The position numbers and the translations under genes are program-made. This document shows positions 53,170-60,176 of a DNA stretch of 64,000 nt, in pieces. The stretch lies in IMG/VR virus record IMGVR_UViG_3300044729_002678, positions 62,001 through 126,000 of that record; one strand, written 5' to 3'. The stretch is from a virus. The notes under the pieces were generated by a model. It saw nothing but the letters and a program-made list of their open reading frames with translations, made no database searches and had not been told where the DNA came from. Each line of letters starts with the position of its first letter. Within the stretch, counting starts at the first letter, position 1.

Positions 53170-53796
53170 TTAAATAATTTTATCAATGATACCCAATTCT
53201 AATGCTTCTTTGGATGATAGGAACAGGTCCGATTGTTGGTTTGATGTCCACCACTCTTTTGGTTTTTTTGTAAATTCTGCCATTAAAGAATTACATTCAT
53301 CCTCTAATTGGTCTGCAAACTTTGCGTTAGATTTTACATCACTCAATTTACCTGCTGCGAAAGTAGATAATTGGTGAACCATAATTTTTGAGTGCTTTGA
53401 TGCAACTCTAACCCCTGTACCAGATGCCAATAAGAGAGCAGCGGCTGACATTGCAATACCTCTACACACAATATTAAATTTAATTTCAGTATGGGTTCTA
53501 ATATAATCAATAATACCCAAACATTCCATTACATCACCTCCACCGGAGTTAAGTAGTATTGTAATCACATCCGTATTAGGGTTTATTTTTTTAAGTAAAC
53601 GTGTTTTAGCAATAAATTCTGCTAACAACCCAATTTGAATTTCATCGTTGATTACAATAATATTATCACTAATATCAATACCATAATCAAACTCCCTAAA
53701 ATATTGTTTATAAGGGTCATCTTCACTATTCTCTTTCGTGTTGATATAATTTACATTTTTTACTGTTTGGTCGCTGACCGAATATAGTTCATCCAT
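53170..53796 (-). CDS. ClpP-like serine protease
   Basis: 208 aa. ClpP/crotonase-fold features: TILLNSGGGDVMECLGIIDYIR (oxyanion hole, 79-100), catalytic Ser117 in GIAMSAAALLLASG, catalytic His141 in KIMVHQLS, and EALELGIIDKII at the end. The N-terminal 35 residues are atypical. No phage ClpX is visible. It may act in head maturation, host protein turnover or with host ClpX. A TTTG-N20-TATATTGT promoter-like site lies upstream. Confidence 0.88.
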   Translation of the reverse strand: MDELYSVSDQTVKNVNYINTKENSEDDPYKQYFREFDYGIDISDNIIVINDEIQIGLLAEFIAKTRLLKKINPNTDVITILLNSGGGDVMECLGIIDYIRTHTEIKFNIVCRGIAMSAAALLLASGTGVRVASKHSKIMVHQLSTFAAGKLSDVKSNAKFADQLEDECNSLMAEFTKKPKEWWTSNQQSDLFLSSKEALELGIIDKII

Positions 53797-53823
53797 TTTT
53801 ATTTAATTTAGTTTAAATTTATT

Positions 53824-53855
53824 ACAATATACGAAAAAAATGATAATATTCCAAA
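53824..53855 (-). promoter_or_regulatory. Bacteroidota-type promoter candidate (imperfect)
   Basis: Minus strand: -33 TTTG (53852-53855), 20-base spacer, -7 TATATTGT (53824-53831; consensus TAnnTTTG). It lies 28 bases before the ClpP-like ATG. Confidence 0.45.
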
Positions 53856-53857
53856 TT

Positions 53858-54877
53858 TTATCGCTTATATCTATCTGCTCCAGTTACTTTATATGAGTGT
53901 AATGGTGGTGTTGGGTTGGGGTTGGCATTTTCATTGTATAGATTAACACCTTCCTCAGTTGTTGGTTCAAATACCACATCCGGCTTTTCTTCAATCGGAG
54001 TTTTAATTTTAGATTCAATCTCTCCTACAACATCTTCTTTTTTTTCAATAAATTTTAAATCTTCATCGTTTTCTGAAATAGTTTTTTGGATATTTTCTTT
54101 TAATTCTTTTACAAGTTTATTTAAAGCAATAACCATTGCGATTGCAAGTGGGTCGAATACCAATACAATTAATAAGGTAAACCAATTTACAATTTTATCC
54201 ATACCCCACCCAGTTAATTTATCCAAATATCGTAAAGGACCAATTTCAGCCGCAACATCATTATTAGATTCCTTATCCAAAATAACTAAATCCAACGATG
54301 TCAACGAATCATTCATCGCTTCTATTTTTATGGTTAATTCATCCCTCTGCTTAATAGCAGTTTTTAATTCAGAACTCAACACCTTTCGTTGTGAAACCGC
54401 ACCTCGTTCGGTTAATGAGTTATTACTTGCCAACCCACCCCTAAGTGATGATATGGATGTTTCCAATATTCTTTTTTCTTGATTGTAATCCGTAAGCTGC
54501 TCTTTAAACCTCGTTCTTTTAATATCTACCACACCAACTTCTTTGTTTAAGATATTAAACTTATCGCTTGTAGTTTGATACGCTGATGTTAAAAAACCAT
54601 ATATACCCAATGATGTAATCATCATAAGAACCACAACCGCTGATGTTAAATACCATTTTAACCAACCAATAGTTTTCCAATAATTGTGGAGATAGGATGC
54701 TAATATCAATTTAGCAAATTCCAAAGAACCCGCCATAATAATTACTTCGGTTCTAGCTCCAGCAAACAAAGAACTTAATCCAAAAACAGAATAGTATGCA
54801 GCAGAACCTGCGAGACTGAATGTTGATAAAATCATTAAAGTTATGAAACCATTTTTTCTCGTAAAAAATTTTTTCAT
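53858..54877 (-). CDS. Multi-pass membrane protein with coiled coil
   Basis: 339 aa. Membrane segments at about 12-33, 42-62, 74-95 and again near 224-250 (WFTLLIVLVFDPLAIAMVIAL) flank a coiled coil (105-205, KEVGVVDIKRTRFKEQLTDYNQEKRILETSIS...). The C-terminal tail is acidic and Pro-rich. Similar proteins occur in T4-like phages of marine and freshwater bacteria and are annotated only as membrane proteins. A role in envelope remodelling or superinfection exclusion is possible but not shown. No Shine-Dalgarno. Confidence 0.8.
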   Translation of the reverse strand: MKKFFTRKNGFITLMILSTFSLAGSAAYYSVFGLSSLFAGARTEVIIMAGSLEFAKLILASYLHNYWKTIGWLKWYLTSAVVVLMMITSLGIYGFLTSAYQTTSDKFNILNKEVGVVDIKRTRFKEQLTDYNQEKRILETSISSLRGGLASNNSLTERGAVSQRKVLSSELKTAIKQRDELTIKIEAMNDSLTSLDLVILDKESNNDVAAEIGPLRYLDKLTGWGMDKIVNWFTLLIVLVFDPLAIAMVIALNKLVKELKENIQKTISENDEDLKFIEKKEDVVGEIESKIKTPIEEKPDVVFEPTTEEGVNLYNENANPNPTPPLHSYKVTGADRYKR

Positions 54878-54948
54878 ATTTTTTCCATTTTTTTAACTTT
54901 ACTAACTTTCCCAGTTGTATTTATTATCAAAACCTTTTTTGTTAAAAT

Positions 54949-54972
54949 AGTTACTTGTAAAAATAAGTAACT
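54949..54972 (-). terminator. Perfect 8-bp inverted repeat (possible terminator or operator)
   Basis: Arms 54949-54956 and 54965-54972 (AGTTACTT/AAGTAACT) around an 8-base loop, in the 143-bp gap between the UV endonuclease stop and the membrane-protein start. It is followed on the minus strand by ATTTTAAC, so it may be a weak terminator. A TATTTATT-like element also lies in this gap near 54983. Confidence 0.4.
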
Positions 54973-55020
54973 TGTTAATATAAAATAAATATAAAAAAAA
55001 TGATAATAAGTTCAAACGGG

Positions 55021-55914
55021 TTAATTATGCCCATACTTATTCAAATAAGTAAGAACTGCTAATTCTTTCATTTTTGCTTCAACTTCAATATCCAAATCAT
55101 ATCCATAAGTATTAATCTTATCAAAAATATAATCGGAATGGGCTTGTGGCATTTTACCAATAGCAGATTCTGAATAATGAACTACGGGTTTAATACCTTT
55201 CGGCCAAGTTGACATAGCCATTTCCAAAGCTTCTCTTTCTGATAAATCACCTGTACAAAATTTGTGGTGGTGATAATCAAATACAATAGGAATACCAATT
55301 TGTTTGTGTATATACATCAGGTCTTTTACTGAATACATACTTGCTTTATCATCATTTTCTACCGTCAGCCTGGTTTTAACCGAGTCAGGTAACCTATCAA
55401 AGTTTCGGCAGAACCTATCCATCGCTGAAACCTTATCCCCATAGACACCATTACAATGGATATTGATTACATTATAGGGGGTTCTACTCAACCCCATAAG
55501 GTCAAACACCTCCCCATGCAGCGAAAGGTCTGTTATGCTGTTTAGAACCACCTTTTCGTTGGGTGAAACAAGCACATTAAAGGGGCCAGGATGAGATGTA
55601 ATTCGTTGCCCATAGTTGGATACCAATACCCCAATACCCTTCAAGAGATTGGATATAGGAGCAAAATGCGGCATGGATGATAGTTGGTATTCAGATGACC
55701 AGGGGAATAGGTTAGAAGTGATTCTAAAGAGTTTTATACCCTGTTGTTCATTCCAATTAATGATTTCTACCAAGTCTCTGGTGTTTTGTAACCCCAATTC
55801 AGAAGCCCTATCAATACCCTCTTTTAAGAAGGTCTTTTTAATCATACTCCTATTTGTGGTAATCTTTTTCTTGCCCAATGTCATATTGATGCAAGCATAT
55901 CCTAAATTTGACAT
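55021..55914 (-). CDS. uvsE: UV damage endonuclease (UVDE family)
   Basis: 297 aa, the full length of bacterial UvsE/UVDE. Family blocks: SNLGYACINMTL at the start, FRITSNLFPWSSEYQLSSMPHF, RITSHPGPFNVLVSP, YNVINIHCNGVYGDK, RLTVENDDKASMYSVKDLMYIHKQIGIPIVFDYHHHKFC (Glu/Asp/His metal ligands of the TIM barrel) and KPVVHYSES. It nicks 5' of pyrimidine dimers. T4 uses DenV instead, so this is an alternative repair enzyme. It follows two tiny genes behind a strong host-type promoter. Confidence 0.94.
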   Translation of the reverse strand: MSNLGYACINMTLGKKKITTNRSMIKKTFLKEGIDRASELGLQNTRDLVEIINWNEQQGIKLFRITSNLFPWSSEYQLSSMPHFAPISNLLKGIGVLVSNYGQRITSHPGPFNVLVSPNEKVVLNSITDLSLHGEVFDLMGLSRTPYNVINIHCNGVYGDKVSAMDRFCRNFDRLPDSVKTRLTVENDDKASMYSVKDLMYIHKQIGIPIVFDYHHHKFCTGDLSEREALEMAMSTWPKGIKPVVHYSESAIGKMPQAHSDYIFDKINTYGYDLDIEVEAKMKELAVLTYLNKYGHN

Positions 55915-55923
55915 AATAAGTTT

Positions 55924-56025
55924 TTATTTTTTGCGTGGTAGTTTTACATATATCCACAGCAATATAGGTGAAAATATAATAAGTAAAAGGAGTGATTGGA
56001 GTCGTTGTTTAACCCCTAACTTCAT
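55924..56025 (-). CDS. Tiny single-pass membrane protein
   Basis: 33 aa: MKLGVKQRLQSLL...IYVKLPRKK. Residues 11-27 form a hydrophobic helix flanked by basic residues. It overlaps the preceding small gene by 17 bases and ends 9 bases before the UVDE ATG, so it fits neatly into the operon. It could be a holin-like or regulatory peptide, or a chance frame. Confidence 0.45.
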   Translation of the reverse strand: MKLGVKQRLQSLLLLIIFSPILLWIYVKLPRKK

Positions 56026-56164
56026 CAGTAACTCCGTTATTAAATTCTAATAGAATTAGTTCTGCCGTTTCAGCATCAACCCACCCGGCCATCTCCGTCA
56101 AATCACCTACCCAATATTTACCATACTTTTGTGGTAAATCACATATACCTAAAAATGTTTTCAT
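56009..56164 (-). CDS. Small unknown protein at the head of the UVDE operon
   Basis: 51 aa: MKTFLGICDLPQKYGKYWVG...DAETAELILLEFNNGVTDEVRG. It is preceded by a consensus Bacteroidota promoter 25 bases upstream and an A/T-rich leader without Shine-Dalgarno. The sequence has charged, ordered composition and a natural start. No family recognised. Confidence 0.6.
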   Translation of the reverse strand: MKTFLGICDLPQKYGKYWVGDLTEMAGWVDAETAELILLEFNNGVTDEVRG

Positions 56165-56188
56165 AATTTTTAATTTTTATTTTGTAAT

Positions 56189-56220
56189 CAAAGATAATCA
56201 TAAAATCCCAAAGTTCCAAA
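56189..56220 (-). promoter_or_regulatory. Bacteroidota-type promoter, consensus match
   Basis: Minus strand: -33 TTTG (56217-56220), 20-base spacer, -7 TATCTTTG (56189-56196), a full match to TAnnTTTG. It drives the 51-aa gene, the tiny membrane gene and UVDE. Confidence 0.7.
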
Positions 56221-56231
56221 TTATTTTGGGA
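56206..56231 (-). terminator. Inverted repeat after the PurZ-like gene
   Basis: TCCCAAA (minus strand, 56225-56231) pairs with TTTGGGA (56206-56212) around 12 bases, then TTTTAT. It may terminate the PurZ-like transcript and overlaps the next promoter's -33 box, so it could also be an operator. Confidence 0.45.
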
Positions 56232-56242
56232 TAAATATATTT

Positions 56243-57244
56243 TTATATATCAAATGGGGTATAACTAAAAGTTATATTTAGTACCGATGGACATTTCGTA
56301 TTTATGATAGATTTTATATTTACCTCAAATGTATCCAAAGATTGGAATTTTATTATTTCACCACCATAAACAAAATTTAATTTACCGCATTTTTCTAATA
56401 TATCAACCTTATTAAAAATTAAGTTGGTTACACCATTTATATTAATTGCTTTAATAAGTAAATCGATATCCAACCAATTTACTTGTCTACCCCTACCAGT
56501 GGTAGCACCATATTCATCCCCTAATTCTCTTATTTTGATAAATATTTCATCATCACCCTCAAAGTTTTTAGCACCTACATAAGTTCTATATGCTTTTGCT
56601 ATACCATAAACCTTTCTAATCTTTTGTGGTGGAACTCCATTCAATAAAGCAGAACCAACCGTACAATGCGATGATGTTACATATGGGTAATCTCCCCAAT
56701 CAATATCTAACTCGAATCCCTGCGCACCCTCAAATAAAATTTTAGATGGGTCTGAATTATGTAGTTCTTCGTAGATATCAATTATATATTTAGAATGTAA
56801 TTTATCCCCAGCTCTAATTCCCCTCCTTGCATATTTATCCCTATACGCAGGCCCATTACCTGTTTTGGTTGTTCCGATGTGAGTATCTTTACTATCCTCC
56901 ATCAGGTGTTCCGGCTGAATTAAATGAACTCTTTTATCAATATGAAGATAATCCGAAACATTAATACCATTATCTTCTAACTCTTTCCACTCTTTACATA
57001 AATCTATAAAATTAACTACACAACCAGGACCTATAATTGATTTTATTCCATAAAATACACCGACGGGTATGTAGTGGGTTACAAATTTTTTCCCTTTATG
57101 ATAAACAGTATGACCGGCGTTTCCACCACCATTGTATCTAATTACATGAGTATATTCACCGCTCTTACAAAGTGAATGTGCAACCTTACCTTTACCAGTA
57201 TCACCTGCTTGTAAATCTACAATTACATCAGCGTATTTTATCAT
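56243..57244 (-). CDS. Adenylosuccinate synthetase homologue, short PurZ-like form
   Basis: 333 aa from the ATG at 57244 (a TTG nine codons earlier is also open), far below cellular PurA (about 430) and close to phage PurZ. Motifs: DLQAGDTGKGK (10-20), the GDEGKGK loop with catalytic Asp15 kept but Glu replaced by Thr16; NAGHT with His45; GTTKTGNGPAY (124-134); ARRG; FEGAQG (171-176); TTGRGRQVNW (248-257); NKVD (278-281), the guanine-reading motif. PurZ couples aspartate to dGMP on the route to dZTP; typical PurZ replaces the loop Asp. This enzyme is intermediate, so the substrate (IMP or dGMP) is open. No DpoZ or MazZ in the window. Confidence 0.85.
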   Translation of the reverse strand: MIKYADVIVDLQAGDTGKGKVAHSLCKSGEYTHVIRYNGGGNAGHTVYHKGKKFVTHYIPVGVFYGIKSIIGPGCVVNFIDLCKEWKELEDNGINVSDYLHIDKRVHLIQPEHLMEDSKDTHIGTTKTGNGPAYRDKYARRGIRAGDKLHSKYIIDIYEELHNSDPSKILFEGAQGFELDIDWGDYPYVTSSHCTVGSALLNGVPPQKIRKVYGIAKAYRTYVGAKNFEGDDEIFIKIRELGDEYGATTGRGRQVNWLDIDLLIKAININGVTNLIFNKVDILEKCGKLNFVYGGEIIKFQSLDTFEVNIKSIINTKCPSVLNITFSYTPFDI

Positions 57245-57254
57245 ACATAACTTA

Positions 57255-57282
57255 TTTAAAAAATAACCCAAGGGCGCGGGTT
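57255..57282 (-). terminator. Weak terminator after hsp20
   Basis: AACCC/GGGTT stem (57265-57282) followed on the minus strand by ATTTTTTAAAT. It lies between the Hsp20 stop and the PurZ-like start and is flanked by a 15-bp direct repeat (57244-57258 and 57282-57296). Confidence 0.45.
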
Positions 57283-57289
57283 ACATAAC

Positions 57290-57706
57290 TTATTTAATTT
57301 TTAAACTTTTTGGTTTTGATTCTTCAGCGAATGGTATTACAATTTTAAGTAACCCATTGTGCATTGTTGCATCGGCTGAATTCAAATCATACTTTCGGGC
57401 AACTTTATATCCCAAATTAAAGGAACGTTTTGATATACCTTTATGAATATAATTTACCTCACTATTGGTTTCTTCTTTTTTAGAATGAGAAATCCTTAAT
57501 AGGTCTCCCTCAATATTGATATTAATATCTTCTTTGGTTAGACCTGTTCCTGCTACCTCAAAACATAAACCATCTTTGGTTTCATAGATATCTACGGGAT
57601 GTCCGATTTTTACATCCATAGCGGGAGCGAAATACGAATCGGTTGTGAAAAAGTTTTTCACCAAAATATCAAATGGTGAAAATGGAAATTCTTTGATGTG
57701 TGTCAT
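57290..57706 (-). CDS. Small heat-shock protein Hsp20
   Basis: 138 aa. Alpha-crystallin domain from about 38: PVDIYETKDGLCFEVAGTGLTKEDININIEGDLLRISHSKKEE...IHKGISKRSFNLGYKVARKYDLNSADATMHNGLLKIVIPFAEESKPKSLKIK, with the A-x-x-x-N-G-L-L-x-I motif and a C-terminal I-x-I-like tail (LKIK). Hsp20 is a regular accessory gene of aquatic T4-like phages and may hold phage or host proteins during infection. A promoter with a palindromic spacer lies about 100 bases upstream. Confidence 0.93.
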   Translation of the reverse strand: MTHIKEFPFSPFDILVKNFFTTDSYFAPAMDVKIGHPVDIYETKDGLCFEVAGTGLTKEDININIEGDLLRISHSKKEETNSEVNYIHKGISKRSFNLGYKVARKYDLNSADATMHNGLLKIVIPFAEESKPKSLKIK

Positions 57707-57803
57707 AATAGTCCTTAAATCTATTTTAATTGTTAAACATAATTTTAATTTTGACCCCTTTCGGTAGTCGGTTGCGCCCTTAGGTTATATTTTATATTTA
57801 TTA

Positions 57804-57836
57804 CAAATATTATACCAACTATGGTTGGTTGACAAA
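57804..57836 (-). promoter_or_regulatory. hsp20 promoter with palindromic operator-like spacer
   Basis: Minus strand: -33 TTTG (57833-57836), -7 AATATTTG (57804-57811). The same DNA also reads TTGTCA-N15-TATAAT. The spacer contains a perfect inverted repeat, ACCAAC-CATA-GTTGGT (57814-57829), a possible operator. Confidence 0.6.
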
Positions 57837-57839
57837 TTG

Positions 57840-58238
57840 TCAGTTTAAAGACATTGGTGGTATTTGTCCAATGATAATATATGTATTGTAAGTAGTTTTT
57901 TTAACTTTACTGCTGGTTAAATATTTCAATATAAAACCATCAAGCCATAATTTATTAAGAGCCTGTTGTAATGAAAATTCTTCTGAATTAGATTCAATAT
58001 GAATTAATTTCAATACCGTATCAGAAACAGGGTTGGTTTCCATATGATGATTAATAGCACCAAAGGATGATTTATTCGCACCCTCTAATTCAGATTCAAT
58101 ATCTTCATCATCACCTAACTTATCAAAAAACCCCGAATACATATCGGAAAAATAAATAAGTTTATCTCTTGCCGATAATCCTTTGTAAAAATCATATTCA
58201 TTCTTATCCCAAAAAGATTCCAAATTTACATTATCCAT
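57840..58238 (-). CDS. Unknown early-block protein
   Basis: 132 aa (MDNVNLESFWDKNEYDFYKGLSARDKLIYFSDMYSGFFDKLGDD...). The acidic N-terminal half is followed by a helical LQQALNKLWLDGFILKYLTSSKVKKTTYNTYIIIG. It shares an operon-like arrangement with 58251-58721. No family recognised. Confidence 0.62.
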   Translation of the reverse strand: MDNVNLESFWDKNEYDFYKGLSARDKLIYFSDMYSGFFDKLGDDEDIESELEGANKSSFGAINHHMETNPVSDTVLKLIHIESNSEEFSLQQALNKLWLDGFILKYLTSSKVKKTTYNTYIIIGQIPPMSLN

Positions 58239-58250
58239 ACCTATAAATAG

Positions 58251-58721
58251 TTAATTTTTTTTGAATTCTTGGTTTAACCAAAATAAAACCTCTTTTGAAA
58301 CGGCGGTATTTTCTTCTGTTATATATTCATCCAAAATCCAAGTAACTTCTTCTAATACCGAATTATTATTGTAATAAGTTTTATTTAGAATTAATTGTAA
58401 TTTATCTCGCATTTGTTTTTTATACAAATCATCAATAATTACATCAGTTTTAAAAAACTTTTTTTTAAGATTCTTTTTTATTAAAGTAAAATATGGTTCT
58501 TTTTTATTTTTTAAAATCTCACAACAATTTTCAATATATTCTGAAAAAGATACATCTTTATTAATTAATAAAGGTTCTTCGTTGGTTAGGTTTAATGCAC
58601 CCGTAATGTTTTTTTCAGATATTTCAAACCCATCCTCATCAAATTGACCGTATCCACCAAACAATGCCTTTTTTATTTTATCAAATTCGGTTGTTGCTTG
58701 GATTGAGCCGGTAATATACAT
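58251..58721 (-). CDS. Unknown early-block protein
   Basis: 156 aa, Lys/Glu/Asn-rich, mostly helical (MYITGSIQATTEFDKIKKALFGGYGQFDEDGF...EEVTWILDEYITEENTAVSKEVLFWLNQEFKKN). No Shine-Dalgarno at the start. 12 bases from the next gene and 4 from the previous one, so probably co-transcribed. No family recognised. Confidence 0.62.
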   Translation of the reverse strand: MYITGSIQATTEFDKIKKALFGGYGQFDEDGFEISEKNITGALNLTNEEPLLINKDVSFSEYIENCCEILKNKKEPYFTLIKKNLKKKFFKTDVIIDDLYKKQMRDKLQLILNKTYYNNNSVLEEVTWILDEYITEENTAVSKEVLFWLNQEFKKN

Positions 58722-58725
58722 TTTA

Positions 58726-59031
58726 CTAATTAAAAATATTTAACCTAAATTTTTTATCAACTGTATGTAATGCGTCTTGAAGAGTTTCAATAATTTTTTC
58801 TGCTTCCGCTTTTGTAACCACCATTTCAGCATTACCTATCTTTAAACTACCGATTTCGGTAAATGGTTTTACAGGATAATCCGATGGTTTTAATTCAGGA
58901 TTTAATTGTAAATCAATACCCGAAAAATTCTTTCCAGCATATTTTTGAAATTTGGCTTCTTGCTTTTGAGTTACACCAAAAGAATTATTTACAAAATTTT
59001 TAATTGGTGCGTTTTTATATTTACTACTCAT
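58726..59031 (-). CDS. Unknown early-block protein
   Basis: 101 aa. Ends with EMVVTKAEAEKIIETLQDALHTVDKKFRLNIFN, an amphipathic helix pattern. KFQKYAGKNFSGIDLQLNPELKPSDYPVKPFTEIG may be a short beta region. No family recognised; a transcript from 59031 downwards is likely. Confidence 0.62.
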   Translation of the reverse strand: MSSKYKNAPIKNFVNNSFGVTQKQEAKFQKYAGKNFSGIDLQLNPELKPSDYPVKPFTEIGSLKIGNAEMVVTKAEAEKIIETLQDALHTVDKKFRLNIFN

Positions 59032-59085
59032 AACTTAATTGGTTTAATTGTTATACAGTAATAAATACAAAAAAATAATTAATTA

Positions 59086-59418
59086 TTATGTTTTTTTAAT
59101 CCTTTTATTTCGATTTGAAACTCTACCAAATTTGACTTCATCAAAATCCATAATCATTTTATCGGGGTGGGTTCTATTGATATTTTGAGTTGTCTTAATA
59201 GACTCGTTTGCCCAAAACCACGCCCTTTCTAATGTTTTTTGTGGGGGTATAAAATTTTCTTCACCAATATACCCATCCACGCCATTATAAATTCTATAAA
59301 GACCCTCAGTTGTAATTACCGATTTTGCTTTTGGATATTTTTTTAGAATCCGTTTTTTAATTCTATCGGTAGCTGAATTAGCCGATACTATCTTCTTTAC
59401 TTTCTGATTGCTTTTCAT
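59086..59418 (-). CDS. Unknown basic early-block protein
   Basis: 110 aa, Lys/Arg-rich at both ends (VKKIVSANSATDRIKKRILKKYPKAKS ... RVSNRNKRIKKT). The centre IGEENFIPPQKTLERAWFWANESIKTTQNINRTHP suggests a small DNA- or RNA-binding protein, by charge only. It overlaps the 80-aa gene upstream by 41 bases. Confidence 0.6.
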   Translation of the reverse strand: MKSNQKVKKIVSANSATDRIKKRILKKYPKAKSVITTEGLYRIYNGVDGYIGEENFIPPQKTLERAWFWANESIKTTQNINRTHPDKMIMDFDEVKFGRVSNRNKRIKKT

Positions 59419-59620
59419 TGAAAATTTGGGTTAATCGTTTATTAATTAAAAAACCATTTGCTATTTCTTTGTTTAATGAACAATTTTCTATTAATCTACC
59501 ATCTTCAAGTTTTACATCGTAGGCGTTACTGTTCTTAATTTTATTTTTTGAAACTATTTTACCTACCCGAAAATCTTTGTAAACGGCTACTACTACAATA
59601 TCACCTATACCATACACCAT
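59378..59620 (-). CDS. Small SH3/Tudor-like protein
   Basis: 80 aa. MVYGIGDIVVVAVYKDFRVGKIVSKNKIKNSNAYDVKLEDGRLIENC reads as a compact beta-barrel (KOW/Tudor-like), often a nucleic-acid or peptide-binding fold. Its end overlaps the next gene. 2 bases separate it from the DUF4494-like gene. Function unknown. Confidence 0.62.
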   Translation of the reverse strand: MVYGIGDIVVVAVYKDFRVGKIVSKNKIKNSNAYDVKLEDGRLIENCSLNKEIANGFLINKRLTQIFNEKQSESKEDSIG

Positions 59621-59622
59621 AA

Positions 59623-59826
59623 TTAGTTTCCGATTACATTTAAGATTTTTGTTTGTGTAACGGAACTAACTTCAAATTCCAATGGAGAGCTTTGTAGAAA
59701 AGCTGTGATATGGGCTTCTGCATCAGTAACCGATACTGCTTTTACCAAATACTGTTCAGTATTCTTTTTAATTTTACCATTACCATTGTCGGTTTCGACT
59801 TTTACTTTTACTAAATAATACATCAT
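59623..59826 (-). CDS. DUF4494-like protein
   Basis: 67 aa. MYYLVKVKVETDNGNGKIKKNTEQYLVKAVSVTDAEAHITAFLQSSPLEFEVSSVTQTKI matches the DUF4494 pattern: K-V-K-x-x...TEQYLV-A-S-x-T-x-AEA-I...FEV-S-x. This family is found mainly in Bacteroidota and their phages, so it is a useful host marker. Function unknown. The first or second Met may be the start. Confidence 0.78.
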   Translation of the reverse strand: MMYYLVKVKVETDNGNGKIKKNTEQYLVKAVSVTDAEAHITAFLQSSPLEFEVSSVTQTKILNVIGN

Positions 59827-59830
59827 AATT

Positions 59831-60100
59831 TTATTTTTTTAAATTGTTTACAACTTTTTCACATGCTTTTACGAAGTTTTCTTTTCCCCATTTACCTAAT
59901 TGAGTGTGGTGAGAATGTGATATTGAATCTCCACTAACAGCAGAAGATATATAAGCAAATCTTTTTAACTTATAGCCTGATAGTGGGGATGAAAACTGCT
60001 TTAAGTATTCGGCTTTACTATCCAAGTATTCAAAAAAATCATCCTTTGATAAAGAATCAATTTCTTGATTTGTTAGCGGTTTATTTGGGTTATATATCAT
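59831..60100 (-). CDS. Unknown early-block protein, possibly from a leaderless transcript
   Basis: 89 aa from the ATG at 60100 (MIYNPNKPLTNQEIDSLSKDDFFEYLDSKAEYLKQ...). A TTG two codons earlier falls inside the -7 box at 60104-60111, so 60100 is preferred. The promoter would start transcription at or next to the ATG. His-rich SHSHHTQLGKWGKENFVKACEKVV in the C-terminal half. No family recognised. Confidence 0.6.
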   Translation of the reverse strand: MIYNPNKPLTNQEIDSLSKDDFFEYLDSKAEYLKQFSSPLSGYKLKRFAYISSAVSGDSISHSHHTQLGKWGKENFVKACEKVVNNLKK

Positions 60101-60103
60101 ATA

Positions 60104-60134
60104 CAAATATACAAAATTATTTTGTAAATTCCAA
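60104..60134 (-). promoter_or_regulatory. Bacteroidota-type promoter
   Basis: Minus strand: TTGG (60131-60134), 19-base spacer, TATATTTG (60104-60111, full match to TAnnTTTG). The ATG at 60100 is 3 bases beyond the -7 box. Confidence 0.65.
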
Positions 60135-60176
60135 GTTTTATGTATTTAAATTTGATAATAATGTTTACCACAATGT

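Noticed and set aside
56243-57244. Ordinary host purA gene or host contamination
   Set aside because: It is about 100 residues shorter than cellular PurA, has loop changes, and lies inside a phage operon with phage-like neighbours.
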